The notes under the pieces are model-generated. The model was not told where the DNA came from. It was given only the letters and a program-made list of their open reading frames with translations, and made no database searches. Below, piece by piece: positions 1 to 10,100 of a stretch of DNA of 64,000 nucleotides (positions are counted from its first letter, which is position 1; the number at the start of each line of letters is the position of its first letter). The stretch covers positions 26,060-90,059 of the forward strand of contig JAAEZH010000022.1 in NCBI GenBank assembly GCA_018222965.1, in the 5' to 3' direction. This DNA is from Bacteroidota bacterium. Lineage in GTDB: Bacteria > Bacteroidota > Bacteroidia > Chitinophagales > Saprospiraceae. The position numbers were made by a program, and so were the translations under genes.

Positions 1-73
1 TCGCTGATTTGGCGGTAGTAGGCAGAAACAAAAATAGCAGGCTTAGACTGAACAGGTAAAATGGTGTTTTCAT
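1..73 (-). CDS. 5' end of a secreted protein gene, cut by the window edge
   Basis: Read on the minus strand from an ATG at 73-71, the 24 codons to the window edge stay open and encode a classic Sec signal peptide: MKTPFY, then a Leu/Phe-rich core (LFSLSLLFLFLP), then TTAKSA, a likely signal peptidase I site. Nothing of the mature protein is inside the window, so its function cannot be given. It is divergent from the ATP-grasp gene at 481. Only the signal peptide pattern supports the call; no promoter was recognised. Confidence 0.55.
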   Translation of the reverse strand, partial: MKTPFYLFSLSLLFLFLPTTAKSA

Positions 74-480
74 TGGTTTAATTTTATTAGGAGAACGCAT
101 GGATGAAATGTATCTGGAGACAATTTATTTAAAGCATTCATTGAGCGGGTAGTAAATATCCGTTCACTCATATAGGTGTTTCTCTACTATTAAGAAGGTT
201 TTGGCTATTGCGACTGTGCAGGTCAGCACTGAAACAGTTCATGCAATAACTAAACAATTTCTGTTCTCAGCCTTTCTCTTGTTAGTATACTGTATTGCGC
301 ACAATAGTATTTCTCCCCTCTATCCGGGTAGCATGGGAATGATTGGCATTCAATGCCCAAATGATTTCCTGCCTTCGGTTTTTTTGTTATAATACTGACC
401 GATACTTTGGCCTATGCAGTGTATCACACATTAAGCATTGAAAGCAGTGCTGTATTTATAAATGAAAAATCCAGAAAATA
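74..480. other. Intergenic region between divergent genes
   Basis: About 400 bases with no convincing gene. It should hold the promoters of the leftward secreted protein and the rightward ATP-grasp gene. A 63-codon plus-strand frame from a TTG at 201 has a hydrophobic stretch but no recognisable family. A TATAAT-like hexamer lies near 389-394, but I find no good TAnnTTTG match. A 9-codon frame starts at ATG 462 and overlaps the ATP-grasp start; it could be a leader peptide or chance. Confidence 0.4.
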
Positions 481-1701
481 GTGAAGAGTAGTTTCGCCAT
501 CCTGGGCTGGAGTTTGCCCGTAATTGAAAGTCTAAAAAAAGCCGATGTTCCTTATGTCGTGGTTTCCTTCCCCGACTTTGAGCCTTATGCCAAAGAACAC
601 GACATTCCCTTTGTTTCTTACCAACTCGACGAATGGAGTGACAGCTCCAACTCGCTCGACCTCGTCGAAAAACTCAAACCATATAATGCCGATGTAGCTG
701 TACCTCTTTACGAAGAAACTGTTGAATGGGCTGGTGCCCTTAATTCCATTTTCCGGGATGATCCACGGGTACTCAACCGCGCCTTCCTGTTCCGAAACAA
801 AGCGATGATGAAACGCAAAGCCCTGCTTGGCGGATTGCGCGTCGGATTGTTTGAGGAGGTTTACAACATGGACCAGGTCCATAGTTTTCTCGACCGGCTG
901 AATGAAGCGGAGTTACAGCTTCCCGGCGAAGAAGATTCCTGGTTTCACCTCAAGCCATTCGCGGCAGCGGGAACAGTAGGCCACCGATTCATCAAATCCA
1001 GAGAGGACATAGATAAAAAAGTACAAGCAGGCGATTTCCCCTGCCTCGCTGAAAGTCACCTCACTGGTAAAGAGTTTTCCTGCGAAGCCTTTATCCACCG
1101 GGGTAAAGTGCGTTTCCTGAACATAACGGAATACGTACACCTGGGTTACTCCAACTTTATTCCGGCAGGTCCCGAGCTCGAAGCCAAAAGAGAATTGATC
1201 CTGAAAGAAATCCAAAAACTGGTCGATGTCTTTGGCATCGAATACGGTATGATTCACCCGGAGTGGTTTATCACCGAAGATAATGTGCTAAACTTTGGAG
1301 AGGTTGCTTGTCGTATTCCCGGCGGGCATATCCTCGAGCTGGCCTCACAAGCCTGGGGATTCGATGCCCTGTTGGCCTTTGTGATGTGCCACAGTCCGCA
1401 TTTGAGCGATGAGGAACTCGACAAATATTTCCCTGCTAAAGATTTCGAACCGAAGAATTACTTTGGTAATGTGATGGTCTTCCCGCAAAAAGGACAGATC
1501 ACCAAATTGCAGATTCCGGATGAATTACTGGAAGAACCTTACTTCAGAGACCACAATCTCGTAGCGCCGATCGGCAATCAAAAGGTCGGAAATCGGGAAG
1601 GTTTTGGTAATCACTTTGGTACCGTTAATTTTACGGGTGAAAGTCCGGAGAAAATGCGTGAGTTGCTGAAGTATTACGAAGAAGTACCCTTCTACGTATA
1701 A
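481..1701 (+). CDS. ATP-grasp domain protein (carboxylate-amine/thiol ligase type)
   Basis: A 406-aa soluble protein with the ATP-grasp layout: an N-terminal alpha/beta domain (about residues 1-110), a lysine-bearing nucleotide-binding lobe (HLKPFAAAGTVGHRF, about 155-170), and the C-terminal metal and phosphate part (GEVACRIPGGH, about 275-290) with the Glu expected to bind Mg-ATP. Such enzymes activate a carboxylate as acyl phosphate and join it to an amine or thiol; the substrate cannot be read from sequence. The start is GTG at 481, because an in-frame TGA at 463 leaves no ATG between it and the conserved N-terminus. A 12-bp hairpin follows the gene, so it may not be cotranscribed with the 657-aa/alanine racemase group downstream, though all share one strand. 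Family call is firm, substrate unknown. Confidence 0.85.
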   Translation: MKSSFAILGWSLPVIESLKKADVPYVVVSFPDFEPYAKEHDIPFVSYQLDEWSDSSNSLDLVEKLKPYNADVAVPLYEETVEWAGALNSIFRDDPRVLNRAFLFRNKAMMKRKALLGGLRVGLFEEVYNMDQVHSFLDRLNEAELQLPGEEDSWFHLKPFAAAGTVGHRFIKSREDIDKKVQAGDFPCLAESHLTGKEFSCEAFIHRGKVRFLNITEYVHLGYSNFIPAGPELEAKRELILKEIQKLVDVFGIEYGMIHPEWFITEDNVLNFGEVACRIPGGHILELASQAWGFDALLAFVMCHSPHLSDEELDKYFPAKDFEPKNYFGNVMVFPQKGQITKLQIPDELLEEPYFRDHNLVAPIGNQKVGNREGFGNHFGTVNFTGESPEKMRELLKYYEEVPFYV

Positions 1702-1722
1702 ATAATACAGACATTTGAGCAG

Positions 1723-1765
1723 AAGCCGGCAAAGTCTCTATCTCGATGGAGTGCTTTGCCGGCTT
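1723..1765 (+). terminator. Hairpin, probable terminator after the ATP-grasp gene
   Basis: AAGCCGGCAAAG (1723-1734) is perfectly complementary to CTTTGCCGGCTT (1754-1765), a 12-bp stem with a 19-nt loop, 22 nt past the stop codon. There is no long U run, so termination strength is uncertain. The 3' arm overlaps the first copy of the 13-mer GGCTTTCGCCGAA that recurs through the window. Confidence 0.5.
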
Positions 1766-1887
1766 TCGCCGAATGAAGGAGTCTGTAATGGCTTTCGCCG
1801 AAAGGCAAAAAAAAGCGACGATAGCTTTAGCTAATCAAAAGATCTAAACAAGCATTTGCCCAAACAGGTAAATCGCCAAGACAATAA

Positions 1888-3861
1888 ATGAACGAAATCA
1901 AAGAAGATAAACAACAACGATTTAATACGCTTCTGGAGGAAGTGCGGGAAGCAAGCCTAAACCGTGCACAAAAACTTCAGCAGCTGATCAGTTCCATTGA
2001 TCAACTTACTCGTTCGATGGAAGGGATAACCTTCATCTATGGTAAAATGGAGGATCTGGATGGTATTGGATTGTTTAAACACAGTACCTGGGAGGATCCC
2101 AAAGCCCTTATACCGTATTTGGTGCGCGGCACGCTTTTAGCACCGCCCCCATCCAATGTACTGGAAATCGTCAGCGAATTAAAAATGCTGAAGATTGCCT
2201 GCGGCGACTATCAAACAGATCAAATTGATCCCGAACAGGCCGGAAATTTCATGGAAGACATGTTGGTTGCGACCTTCGATCTTGCCTTTCGATCTCCGAC
2301 CGAAAATGTTCGAATAAAATCCACAAAGGGGGACTTAAAGCGGATTCGGCTCCTTTTCGATTTTATCATAGATCACTACCATTTTCCACAGCTTAAATCA
2401 AAGCTTGCGCTGGAGGTAGAGACCATTGCTGCACAAAGGCCCATCATTACTCATCGTCTGGAGGATCTGCTTCAATTGATTAAAGACAAAGTAGATCTGG
2501 TTCCGGGAGAAAAGGAGGACGAACGCCTTCGGTATTATGTGGATGCGCTCTATCACCCTACCCGGCTGGTACGGGAGTTGCCCGATATCGACACCTATAT
2601 TTCCCAGATTGAAAAAGGCACAGAAACTCAACGCCGAGCAGAGTGCCAGAAGATGGGAGAAATGCTGCACAGCACCGGTCTGGTTTCAGATCATTTGTGG
2701 GCTATGCTTCGGTTTTTGTCAGAAAAGGATTCAGATCTCATTCCCGAGTTACTTCAGCTTAATGATCACGGTACCGTGGATTTTGAACGCCACAAAGCCT
2801 TCATCATCCAATTGATTCAGGATTGTATTCTCGACACCAACAAACAAGCCATTTATGGACTAAAACGCATGTTGGAGCGGAACCTTCTTTCGCGGAGGCC
2901 AGTTTGGAATGCGCTCAATAAGTTGATCCGGATAAACATCCACCCGACCTTAAAAAAGCAAATCCGCAAATCCGTTCGCGAGCATACGGAAACCGAACCG
3001 ATCAAATTGCTTGTCGGTGCAGCCATTAGCGTACTGGGACTCCCACTTGGCCTGGGACAGGGCAATAATCCGACCTGCCAATCTGCGCGAGGCATAAGCA
3101 TGTGGAGCATCCAGGCCCCTGGTAAATTGCTGAATATGATCATCAATACAGCAATCAGTAATCATTTAGAATTGCGCTATGAAGGGGAACTGGTGGAATC
3201 TTCCAATCTGGAAGAAAAGCCCGACGCCTTTTATGCAGAACTTGATCCGGTATCTATTGTGCTGGTTCCGCATCTAGACAACATCTACGGTCAAATGATG
3301 CAAAAAGCCATGACCAAGCACATTGGTTATGATCCGCACATTTCGGTTAATCCGGCTTTTTACGGGCATTGGATACAAACCGGCTTTGCCAGCTGCTACA
3401 ACAGCCTGACCGGAGCCATCGATCAGTACGAACAATTTGCGCGAACATTCTATGCTTCCTTTCACCCGGCTTATAATGGCGGATATTCACTGGTTTACTC
3501 CGTGCCCATCGGCATTTTCATTACCAGTTCGAAGGGGGATTTACTGGGTTTCCATGCCATTTCACTTCTGCGTATAGCCAAAGATGAAAAAGAAGAGTGG
3601 CGGGCCTATTTCTACAATCCAAACAACGAAGGCAGACAGGATTGGGGACAGGGGATAAAGCCAACAGTGTCCGGAAATGGAGAAAGGCCGGGAGAATCTT
3701 CTCTGCCCTTTTACCAGTTTTTATCGAGGGTTTACGCCTTTCATTACAATACCAAAGGCATTGAAGATCGTATGGACAAGGTTCCTGAAAAAGAGCTTAA
3801 AACTATTCAATCACTGGCCCGAAACAGTTGGGGCAAAAAATACATCTGGTTACCGGCATGA
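1888..3861 (+). CDS. Unrecognised 657-aa protein with papain-like Cys/His/Asn pattern
   Basis: I do not recognise a named family. No signal peptide or membrane segment is visible, so it is probably cytoplasmic. The first ~370 residues look alpha-helical and charged. The C-terminal ~280 residues carry conserved-looking motifs: NNPTCQSARGISMWS with Cys397, then LLGFHAISLLRI with His556, then YFYNPNNEGRQDWG with Asn577. Cys, His and Asn in this order, with the Asn on a strand after the His, is the papain/transglutaminase arrangement; that reading is inference. Its stop overlaps the alanine racemase start in an ATGA (3858-3861), so translation is probably coupled. The neighbourhood (ATP-grasp enzyme, alanine racemase) suggests work on a D-amino-acid-containing peptide or conjugate, which is also inference. 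Confidence 0.6.
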   Translation: MNEIKEDKQQRFNTLLEEVREASLNRAQKLQQLISSIDQLTRSMEGITFIYGKMEDLDGIGLFKHSTWEDPKALIPYLVRGTLLAPPPSNVLEIVSELKMLKIACGDYQTDQIDPEQAGNFMEDMLVATFDLAFRSPTENVRIKSTKGDLKRIRLLFDFIIDHYHFPQLKSKLALEVETIAAQRPIITHRLEDLLQLIKDKVDLVPGEKEDERLRYYVDALYHPTRLVRELPDIDTYISQIEKGTETQRRAECQKMGEMLHSTGLVSDHLWAMLRFLSEKDSDLIPELLQLNDHGTVDFERHKAFIIQLIQDCILDTNKQAIYGLKRMLERNLLSRRPVWNALNKLIRINIHPTLKKQIRKSVREHTETEPIKLLVGAAISVLGLPLGLGQGNNPTCQSARGISMWSIQAPGKLLNMIINTAISNHLELRYEGELVESSNLEEKPDAFYAELDPVSIVLVPHLDNIYGQMMQKAMTKHIGYDPHISVNPAFYGHWIQTGFASCYNSLTGAIDQYEQFARTFYASFHPAYNGGYSLVYSVPIGIFITSSKGDLLGFHAISLLRIAKDEKEEWRAYFYNPNNEGRQDWGQGIKPTVSGNGERPGESSLPFYQFLSRVYAFHYNTKGIEDRMDKVPEKELKTIQSLARNSWGKKYIWLPA

Positions 3862-5018
3862 AGGTTAAACACTCTTCCAGAATCTACCTGAGTCAGAAAG
3901 CACTCAAAACCAACATCAATTTTATTCGTAAAAAAGTAGGGCAGCATCCGGTCATTTCGGCGGTAGTAAAAGCCAATGCTTATGGGCATGGCATTCCGCA
4001 GATGGTAAAAATGCTGGAGAAGGCCGGCGTCAATCATTTTTCGGTTGCTTCCGCCTTTGAGGCAGAAGAGGTATTGGAAAGTTGCGCGCCCGGTTCCCGG
4101 ATTATGATCATGGGTATTCTATACAATGAGGATATTGCCTGGGCGATCGAACACGATATCGAGTTTTATGTCTTTGATTACAACCGCCTGCCCCTGGTTC
4201 TGGAAAAAGCCAAAGCCCTGAATAAACAGGCTGTCATTCATCTCGAAGTAGAGACCGGCACCAATCGAACCGGCATGGACCGGAAAGATATTTCCAAAGC
4301 CATAACTTTCCTGAAGAAGCATAAAAAACACATTCGCTTTGAAGGTGTCTGTACCCACCTGGGCGGGGTAGAGAGCATTGGCAATCAGTTTAAGATCCAG
4401 CCTCAAATTGTAAAGTTTAAAGAAACGCTGCGGGAGCTGAAAAAGAAAAACTTTATGCCGCCTTTCCGGCACATCGCCTGCTCCGGAGCAGCACTGGCTT
4501 TTCCGGACACGCATTACGACATGGTACGTGTGGGAGTAGCTATTTATGGTTTCTGGCCCAGTCCCGATATCTACCACCTCCATCTGCAGGATGCCGGGAA
4601 GATGAAAGACGCGCCACTCAAACGGGTATTGACCTGGAAGACGGACGTTATGGACATCAAACACATTAAAGAGGGAGAATTTGTCGGGTATGGCACGGCT
4701 TTTCAGGCAACCCGCAATATGGATATCGCGGTAATTCCATTGGGTTATTCCAACGGTTATCCACGTGGACAATCCAACAAAGGTTTCGTCCTGATCAAAG
4801 GCAAGAAAGCACCGGTAGTCGGTCTGATCAATATGAACCTGTTTATGGTAGACATTTCCCACATTACGGATGTGGAAATTGACGACGAAGTGGTATTATT
4901 GGGTAAGCAGAAAAATGCAGTTATCCGCGTAAGCTCTTTCACCAATTTCACCAATCTGCTCAACAATGAGATGCTTAGCCGATTGCCTTCTGCTATTCCC
5001 AGGAAAATAATCAGTTAG
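3858..5018 (+). CDS. alr: Alanine racemase (PLP-dependent)
   Basis: Interconverts L- and D-alanine for peptidoglycan precursors. With the ATG at 3858, which overlaps the previous stop as ATGA, the protein is 386 aa, the normal length. The PLP-binding lysine is K38 in AVVKANAYGHG, and the second catalytic residue, Tyr278, lies in FVGYGTAFQ after the barrel-to-beta domain change. The conserved VRVGVAIYG motif is present near residue 230. A longer frame begins 30 bases upstream, but the ATGA coupling and the N-terminus of the family favour 3858. It could be the housekeeping enzyme or a dedicated copy for the operon; one window cannot decide. An 85-aa membrane protein starts 2 bases after the stop. 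Confidence 0.93.
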   Translation: MKVKHSSRIYLSQKALKTNINFIRKKVGQHPVISAVVKANAYGHGIPQMVKMLEKAGVNHFSVASAFEAEEVLESCAPGSRIMIMGILYNEDIAWAIEHDIEFYVFDYNRLPLVLEKAKALNKQAVIHLEVETGTNRTGMDRKDISKAITFLKKHKKHIRFEGVCTHLGGVESIGNQFKIQPQIVKFKETLRELKKKNFMPPFRHIACSGAALAFPDTHYDMVRVGVAIYGFWPSPDIYHLHLQDAGKMKDAPLKRVLTWKTDVMDIKHIKEGEFVGYGTAFQATRNMDIAVIPLGYSNGYPRGQSNKGFVLIKGKKAPVVGLINMNLFMVDISHITDVEIDDEVVLLGKQKNAVIRVSSFTNFTNLLNNEMLSRLPSAIPRKIIS

Positions 5019-5020
5019 CT

Positions 5021-5278
5021 ATGAATCCGGTTACCCGAAGAATCCTCCGCAGTATAGGCATTGCCATCATCGCGCTGATACTGGTCAATGTATTTGCCTT
5101 TGTATTTGAAATCCTGGTACATGGCATAGGAGACTCCTGGGCCTTCCGGTTTAAACACGGCGTATTTTACCACAACGAAAATCCCACAGGCCTGGAATTC
5201 GGACACTCCAAGACCTGGGGATTTGTAGCTTTGGTGGCTATCGTTGCGTTTTTGCAGGTCGGAAACAAAAAAACCTAA
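5021..5278 (+). CDS. Small two-helix membrane protein, function unknown
   Basis: 85 aa. A basic start (MNPVTRRILRS) leads into a hydrophobic helix (about residues 10-33); a short polar stretch with His and aromatic residues follows, then a second hydrophobic helix (about 66-80) and a lysine end. It begins 2 bases after the alanine racemase stop and so is almost certainly cotranscribed with it. Not recognised as a named family. Downstream, before the convergent peptidase gene, the DNA is a short tandem run of CCTATT units. Confidence 0.6.
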   Translation: MNPVTRRILRSIGIAIIALILVNVFAFVFEILVHGIGDSWAFRFKHGVFYHNENPTGLEFGHSKTWGFVALVAIVAFLQVGNKKT

Positions 5279-5314
5279 ATCCTATTCCCAACCCCATTCC
5301 TATTCCTATTCCTA
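5279..5314. repeat. Short CCTATT tandem run
   Basis: The gap between the two convergent genes consists of imperfect CCTATTC units (for example TTCCTATTCCTATTCC) running into the stop codon of the minus-strand peptidase. It is a simple low-complexity run with no visible terminator. Confidence 0.5.
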
Positions 5315-7060
5315 ATAAGCATATATCATCTGCTTACTCTCCACCAGCTGTCCGTCAATGATCAGACTGTAAGCATAGGTACCTGGCACATATTGGTGGT
5401 TTTGAAAGTCGTATTCCACCTCATTGCGTCCAATTTCTAAACTTATTGGCATTCTGGCCAGTTCGCGGCCTTGCAGATCGTGCACGCTGATCCAGGCTTG
5501 TTTGTGCTCGATCGGTCGTTCTACCTGTACGCCAATAACGGTTGCTTCATCGAATGGATTGGGGTGATTCTGCAAGAGCGTTAAGCCCCTTTCAGACCAG
5601 GGCAATTCGTAAGTCCCTGTGGTGAATGCGGAGAACCTTTCATTAGAGAACAAACTTTCAATACCAATGTCATCTACGGTCGCTGCCGAAAGATCGTACA
5701 CCTGATCAGCCATCAATCCGTAAATCGTATCCAAACTATTGTAGATGGTATAAACCGTATCCCAGTCATTGGTAGATGGTGTCCGGATTCCTATGCGGTA
5801 GACCCCGTAATCGTTTGGATCATCAAAGGATACTTCAAATCCATTGTTGACCGGAACGACTTCAAAATTGGTTGGCGCAATCGGCCCGGCCGCAGCCATC
5901 GCAATCGCATTGCCATTGATAATGGTATTTCTGGCCAGGTAGTTGAAATCCACAAAGAAACTATCCAGGATCATATCCCCGTCTGTATCCACTCCCAACA
6001 CATCTTCCATCGAATGTTGCCGGTCGTGGTAATCGGGTTGCGACGGATTGCCATCGCCATGCTCATTAGCAGAGGTAAACCGAATCGAGGGATAGCCTCT
6101 TTCACGGAAAGGAATGTGATCTCCTCCCCTGCCGGTGCGATCCTCCGGCGTCATGATATTGATCACCGGCTTTACGGCCATAAATTGATCGGCCATTTCC
6201 TGAAATTCCAGCTTGGTGAAACGCGCCAGTTGTTTGTTGGGTGAGTTGTATGAGCCCTGCGAATAAATCCGCACATTGATGCTATCCACATCGTTTAAGC
6301 CCGGACAACCAGGCGGAGAAGCCGTTTCCCCACAGATGACGCCGCCAATTACATCATTATTAAATACGGCCAGTAAAGGCAGGTCATTGTCTTTGATCCA
6401 CTTCGAAAAAGCTTCCGCGCCCCAAAGTCCCTGTTCTTCGCCGGTAGTCAATACAAACACAATGGTTCTGTTGTAACTATACTGACTCATGACCCTGGCC
6501 AGTTCCAACACCAGAGCTGAACCACTTCCATTGTCTTCCATCCCCTCCGCCATACAATCCACATCGCAATTATCTTCGCAGCGGCTGTCCAGATGTCCTT
6601 CTACCAGAACAAATTCCTCGGCTTGTGGCCCCTGACCGGGAAGTACCGCGAAAACATTTCGGTGCTGGCCCATGCCGCAAATGGGTTCATCAAATTGCAG
6701 GTAGGATACCAGCAAGCGGTCTTCGGCCTGTGCATCGAAGGTTTTAAACTTCTCATACGCCCAGCGGCGGGCGGCGCCCATTCCAAAGGTAGTACTGGTG
6801 GTGTCAGAGCCTGTATTTCGGTTGCCGAAAGTGCTCATTTGTTCCAGATAGCTTTTCAGCGAATCGGCATTTATTTCGCTGACAAGCATCTCCGAAATCA
6901 GGTACGGATCAAACATCGGATCGGTCTGGGCATAATCGGCCGGATCAAAATCTCCCATCAAAACGGCCTCGGCCTCCGGATTGGTGACTGTAATATTGGT
7001 CTGGGCAGATACCGCAAGACTCATTAACAGCAATAACAGTATTGGTAAAGTTCGAATCAT
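5312..7060 (-). CDS. Secreted M28 family zinc peptidase with T9SS sorting domain
   Basis: An exported aminopeptidase-type metallopeptidase. From the ATG at 7060 the N-terminus MIRTLPILLLLLMSLAVSAQ is a good signal peptide; a second ATG 12 bases upstream (7072) would add MLPA. The M28 zinc ligands follow in order: His in EGHLDSR (about residue 156), Asp in GMEDNGSGSA, Glu-Glu in TTGEEQGLWGA, Asp in FNNDVIGG, and His in RGGDHIPF. A fibronectin-like stretch precedes the last ~85 residues (LLQNHPNPF...GTYAYSL), a type A T9SS domain, so it is sent across the outer membrane and probably attached to the surface. No clear promoter was seen; a terminator separates it from the SprB-repeat gene upstream. 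Confidence 0.92.
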   Translation of the reverse strand: MIRTLPILLLLLMSLAVSAQTNITVTNPEAEAVLMGDFDPADYAQTDPMFDPYLISEMLVSEINADSLKSYLEQMSTFGNRNTGSDTTSTTFGMGAARRWAYEKFKTFDAQAEDRLLVSYLQFDEPICGMGQHRNVFAVLPGQGPQAEEFVLVEGHLDSRCEDNCDVDCMAEGMEDNGSGSALVLELARVMSQYSYNRTIVFVLTTGEEQGLWGAEAFSKWIKDNDLPLLAVFNNDVIGGVICGETASPPGCPGLNDVDSINVRIYSQGSYNSPNKQLARFTKLEFQEMADQFMAVKPVINIMTPEDRTGRGGDHIPFRERGYPSIRFTSANEHGDGNPSQPDYHDRQHSMEDVLGVDTDGDMILDSFFVDFNYLARNTIINGNAIAMAAAGPIAPTNFEVVPVNNGFEVSFDDPNDYGVYRIGIRTPSTNDWDTVYTIYNSLDTIYGLMADQVYDLSAATVDDIGIESLFSNERFSAFTTGTYELPWSERGLTLLQNHPNPFDEATVIGVQVERPIEHKQAWISVHDLQGRELARMPISLEIGRNEVEYDFQNHQYVPGTYAYSLIIDGQLVESKQMIYAY

Positions 7061-7130
7061 GGCAGGCAACATTTAAGGTGAAGGGCTTGATGGGGTGGTT
7101 TCTAAGATAAGAAAAGCCGAGAGAAAGGAA

Positions 7131-7169
7131 AAACCCGGATTCCCTACAGCAAGTAATGAATCCGGGTTT
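7131..7169 (-). terminator. Rho-independent terminator of the SprB-repeat gene
   Basis: AAACCCGGATTC (7131-7142) pairs with GAATCCGGGTTT (7158-7169), a 12-bp perfect stem starting 11 bases past the stop of the 1,820-aa gene. Read on the minus strand the stem is followed by a U-rich tail (TTTTTCC). Confidence 0.8.
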
Positions 7170-7179
7170 AAAAGGTTTA

Positions 7180-10100
7180 TCAATGTTGGATAATAATTCG
7201 TCGGGTTGTAAATCGGTCTTCCTGAACGATTTGCAGCAGATATAGTCCGTTTGCTAAATTATCTACAGGCAGCACAAAGCGATCTTCGGCCAACTGGCGC
7301 TCAGCAACACGATACTTCCTGCCGGTCGCATCATATAATACAAAAGTCAAATCGCGGAGCACTTCGCCCTCAATCCGAACCTCCAGTACCTGATCAGCTG
7401 GATTGGGATATACCCGGATATTCTGATCCAGTTTTGGATCCATCGTTCCGGTAATATTTTCGATTAAAATTGGGTCCGACAAATAAGAACAACCGTGTAC
7501 GTCTGTCACAATCAATTCGTAAGTCCCGGCCGACAGATCCACAAGCATTTCCTGGTCGGAGAACAGGTCGCCGTCCATATACCACTCCAGATCGAAAGGC
7601 CCGTCTCCCGCATCAATGGAAATACTGATCGCTCCATTTCCGGCACCATTGGTTTCGTTGACGACATCCGTGACCGATACTTCAATCTCCGGATAGGCTG
7701 TAACCTCAGCTGTTGCCATGGCTTCACAGCCGTTTGAATCTGTGATTAGTACTTCATAAGTGCCGGGTTCCAGATCCGTTGCCGTTTCGGTGGTTTGACT
7801 CATATTGTCTGACCACTGGAACGCATAAGGCGGCTGACCACCACTTACCAGCGCTTGTGCAGAACCATTGGCTTCACCCGGGCAGGTGGGAGTTACAATT
7901 GGATCAAGCGCCACTACCGGATTTTCTACGGTTACCGTAAAGCTCCCGGTTGTAGTATTTCCGGCCGGGCTGTCTGTTGCCTGCCAGCTTACGGTGGTCG
8001 TTCCGATGGGGAAGTTTGATCCACTGGGCAAGCCTTCGATCAAGACCAACTCATCGATTCCACAGTTATCGGTAGCGGATACTTCATACTCGTAGAAGCC
8101 GTCGCAATTTAGCAGTATGATATCTGCGGGTAAATCAAGTTCCGGGGAAATGGTATCCAGCACGTTTATTAAGGTTGTGGCTTGCGCCGAATTGCCGGAT
8201 ATGTCCAATGCGGTCAGCTCTACGGTTATAGGAGATTGATCCAGCATACTGCAATCAAAGGTATTGATGTCCAGAGACAAGCTTGCAATGCCGCAATTAT
8301 CATCCGTTCCGGCATCTACATCCTCCGGATTAAGCGTTGCGATACCGGATTCATCCAGAAACAAATCAACTTCCTGTACTGCCATTGTCGGCGGTTCCAT
8401 ATCCAACACCGGAATTTCTATAGTAATTGTGCCCTCACAGCCATTCGCATCCATTACCAATACGTCGTAAATACCTTCTGTCAAATCGCTTTGAACAGGT
8501 CCCATCAGGCCGCCAGGCCAGAAAAAATCATAAGGAGGCGTGCCGCCGGAGGCCAACAATTCTGCCATGCCGGTCATATCTCCCGGACAATCTACGCCGG
8601 TAATTTGCCCGGCTGCCAAGCTTAAATTTGAAGGTTGTCCGATTGAAAAGTCAACAGCGCTGACACAGCCATTGGCATCCGTCAGTTCAGCTGTATAATC
8701 TCCGGCGACCAGTCCGGCAAAACCGGCATTCTGGCCCATCCCGAATACAACTTCCTGTCCTTCCAGCATATAGGTGTACGGAGGTGTACCGCCATTCGCC
8801 GAAAGAATCACGGAGCCGTCATCGGCACCAAAGCAAAACGCATCGTTGGTATCTTCCAGGAGGGCAGAAAGCACAGGAGGCTGGGAAATAACCACCGATT
8901 CTACCACCGAACAACCACTTAAATTCACGACAGTGACCGAATAATTTCCCGGAGGCAGATTATTGATAGAGGTAACTCCTTCTGCTCCATTGGACCAGTC
9001 AATCGATTCTACTCCCGGCGGATCATTTTCATCTGAAATAGCAGCCGAGATACTGCCGTCTGCAGCCCCATTGCAACTAATTTGTTGCGCGGATAGATTC
9101 ACCGAAAGGGAACATCCAAAAGGATTGATGCTACTCACATCTTCTGCCATACACCCGTTGGCATCCGTGATAGTAGCGGAATAAGTGCCGGGCGGCAGGT
9201 TCTCGATGGTTTGAGTATCTCCGCCATTGCTCCAGGCATAAGTATAAGGGCCCGTACCTCCGACCGGATTTGCCGTAGCGGTTCCATCGTTTGCATTATT
9301 GGAAGTTTCATCGGTGGTGGTGATGCTCACCTCCAGTAAATCAGGTTGCTCCAGATTAAGGATCAATTCTGCTACACAACCATTGGCATCTGTTGCCGTA
9401 ATTTCATAGGTTCCGGCAGCAAGCATGTCCTGTAGCGGCCCTGAAAAAGTATTGTTCTGCTCATCGGTCCAGGCAAAACTTACCGGTGGCGTGCCTCCGG
9501 AAGCAGCAACCTCAATTTGACCATCTGTATCGCCATTGCAAGTGGGCTCCATCATATTTACCAATTCAATCACCAGCAATTCGGGTTCTTCCAATATGAT
9601 GCTGTCGACGGCCGGGCAACCATTCGCATCGGTAATAGTGACCACATAAGTTCCGCCAGGCAGTTCGCAGATATTCTGAGTATTCATCCCATTTGACCAT
9701 TCAAAGGTAAAAGGGGCATCACCATCAATCGCCGTTGCCGTAGCGGTACCATCTGCAGCCCCGTTACAAGCTGGCGAGAGTCCGGAAACATCCGCCGAAA
9801 GGCTACAGGGAAAAGCAAAAATCTCTATCGAATCTACCAATTGGCAGTTTGCCGCATCGGTAATGGTAAGGGAGTAAACACCCGGCTCCAGATCTGAAAT
9901 CATATCGCCCGTTGCTCCTGTACTCCAGACATAGGAATAAGGCGAAGTGCCGCCAGTCGGGCCAGCCGTTGCGGTACCATCAGCACTTTCGTAGGCTGAT
10001 TCATCGGTCGAGGTGAAATTAGCGGCGATTGGCGCGGGTTCGCTTATTGTTATACTGATTGTTTGCGTACAGCCATTGGCGTCCGTCACTTCAGGCATAT

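Noticed and set aside
201..392. 63-codon frame with a hydrophobic stretch
   Set aside because: TTG start, no family resemblance, AT-rich DNA between divergent genes; likely chance.
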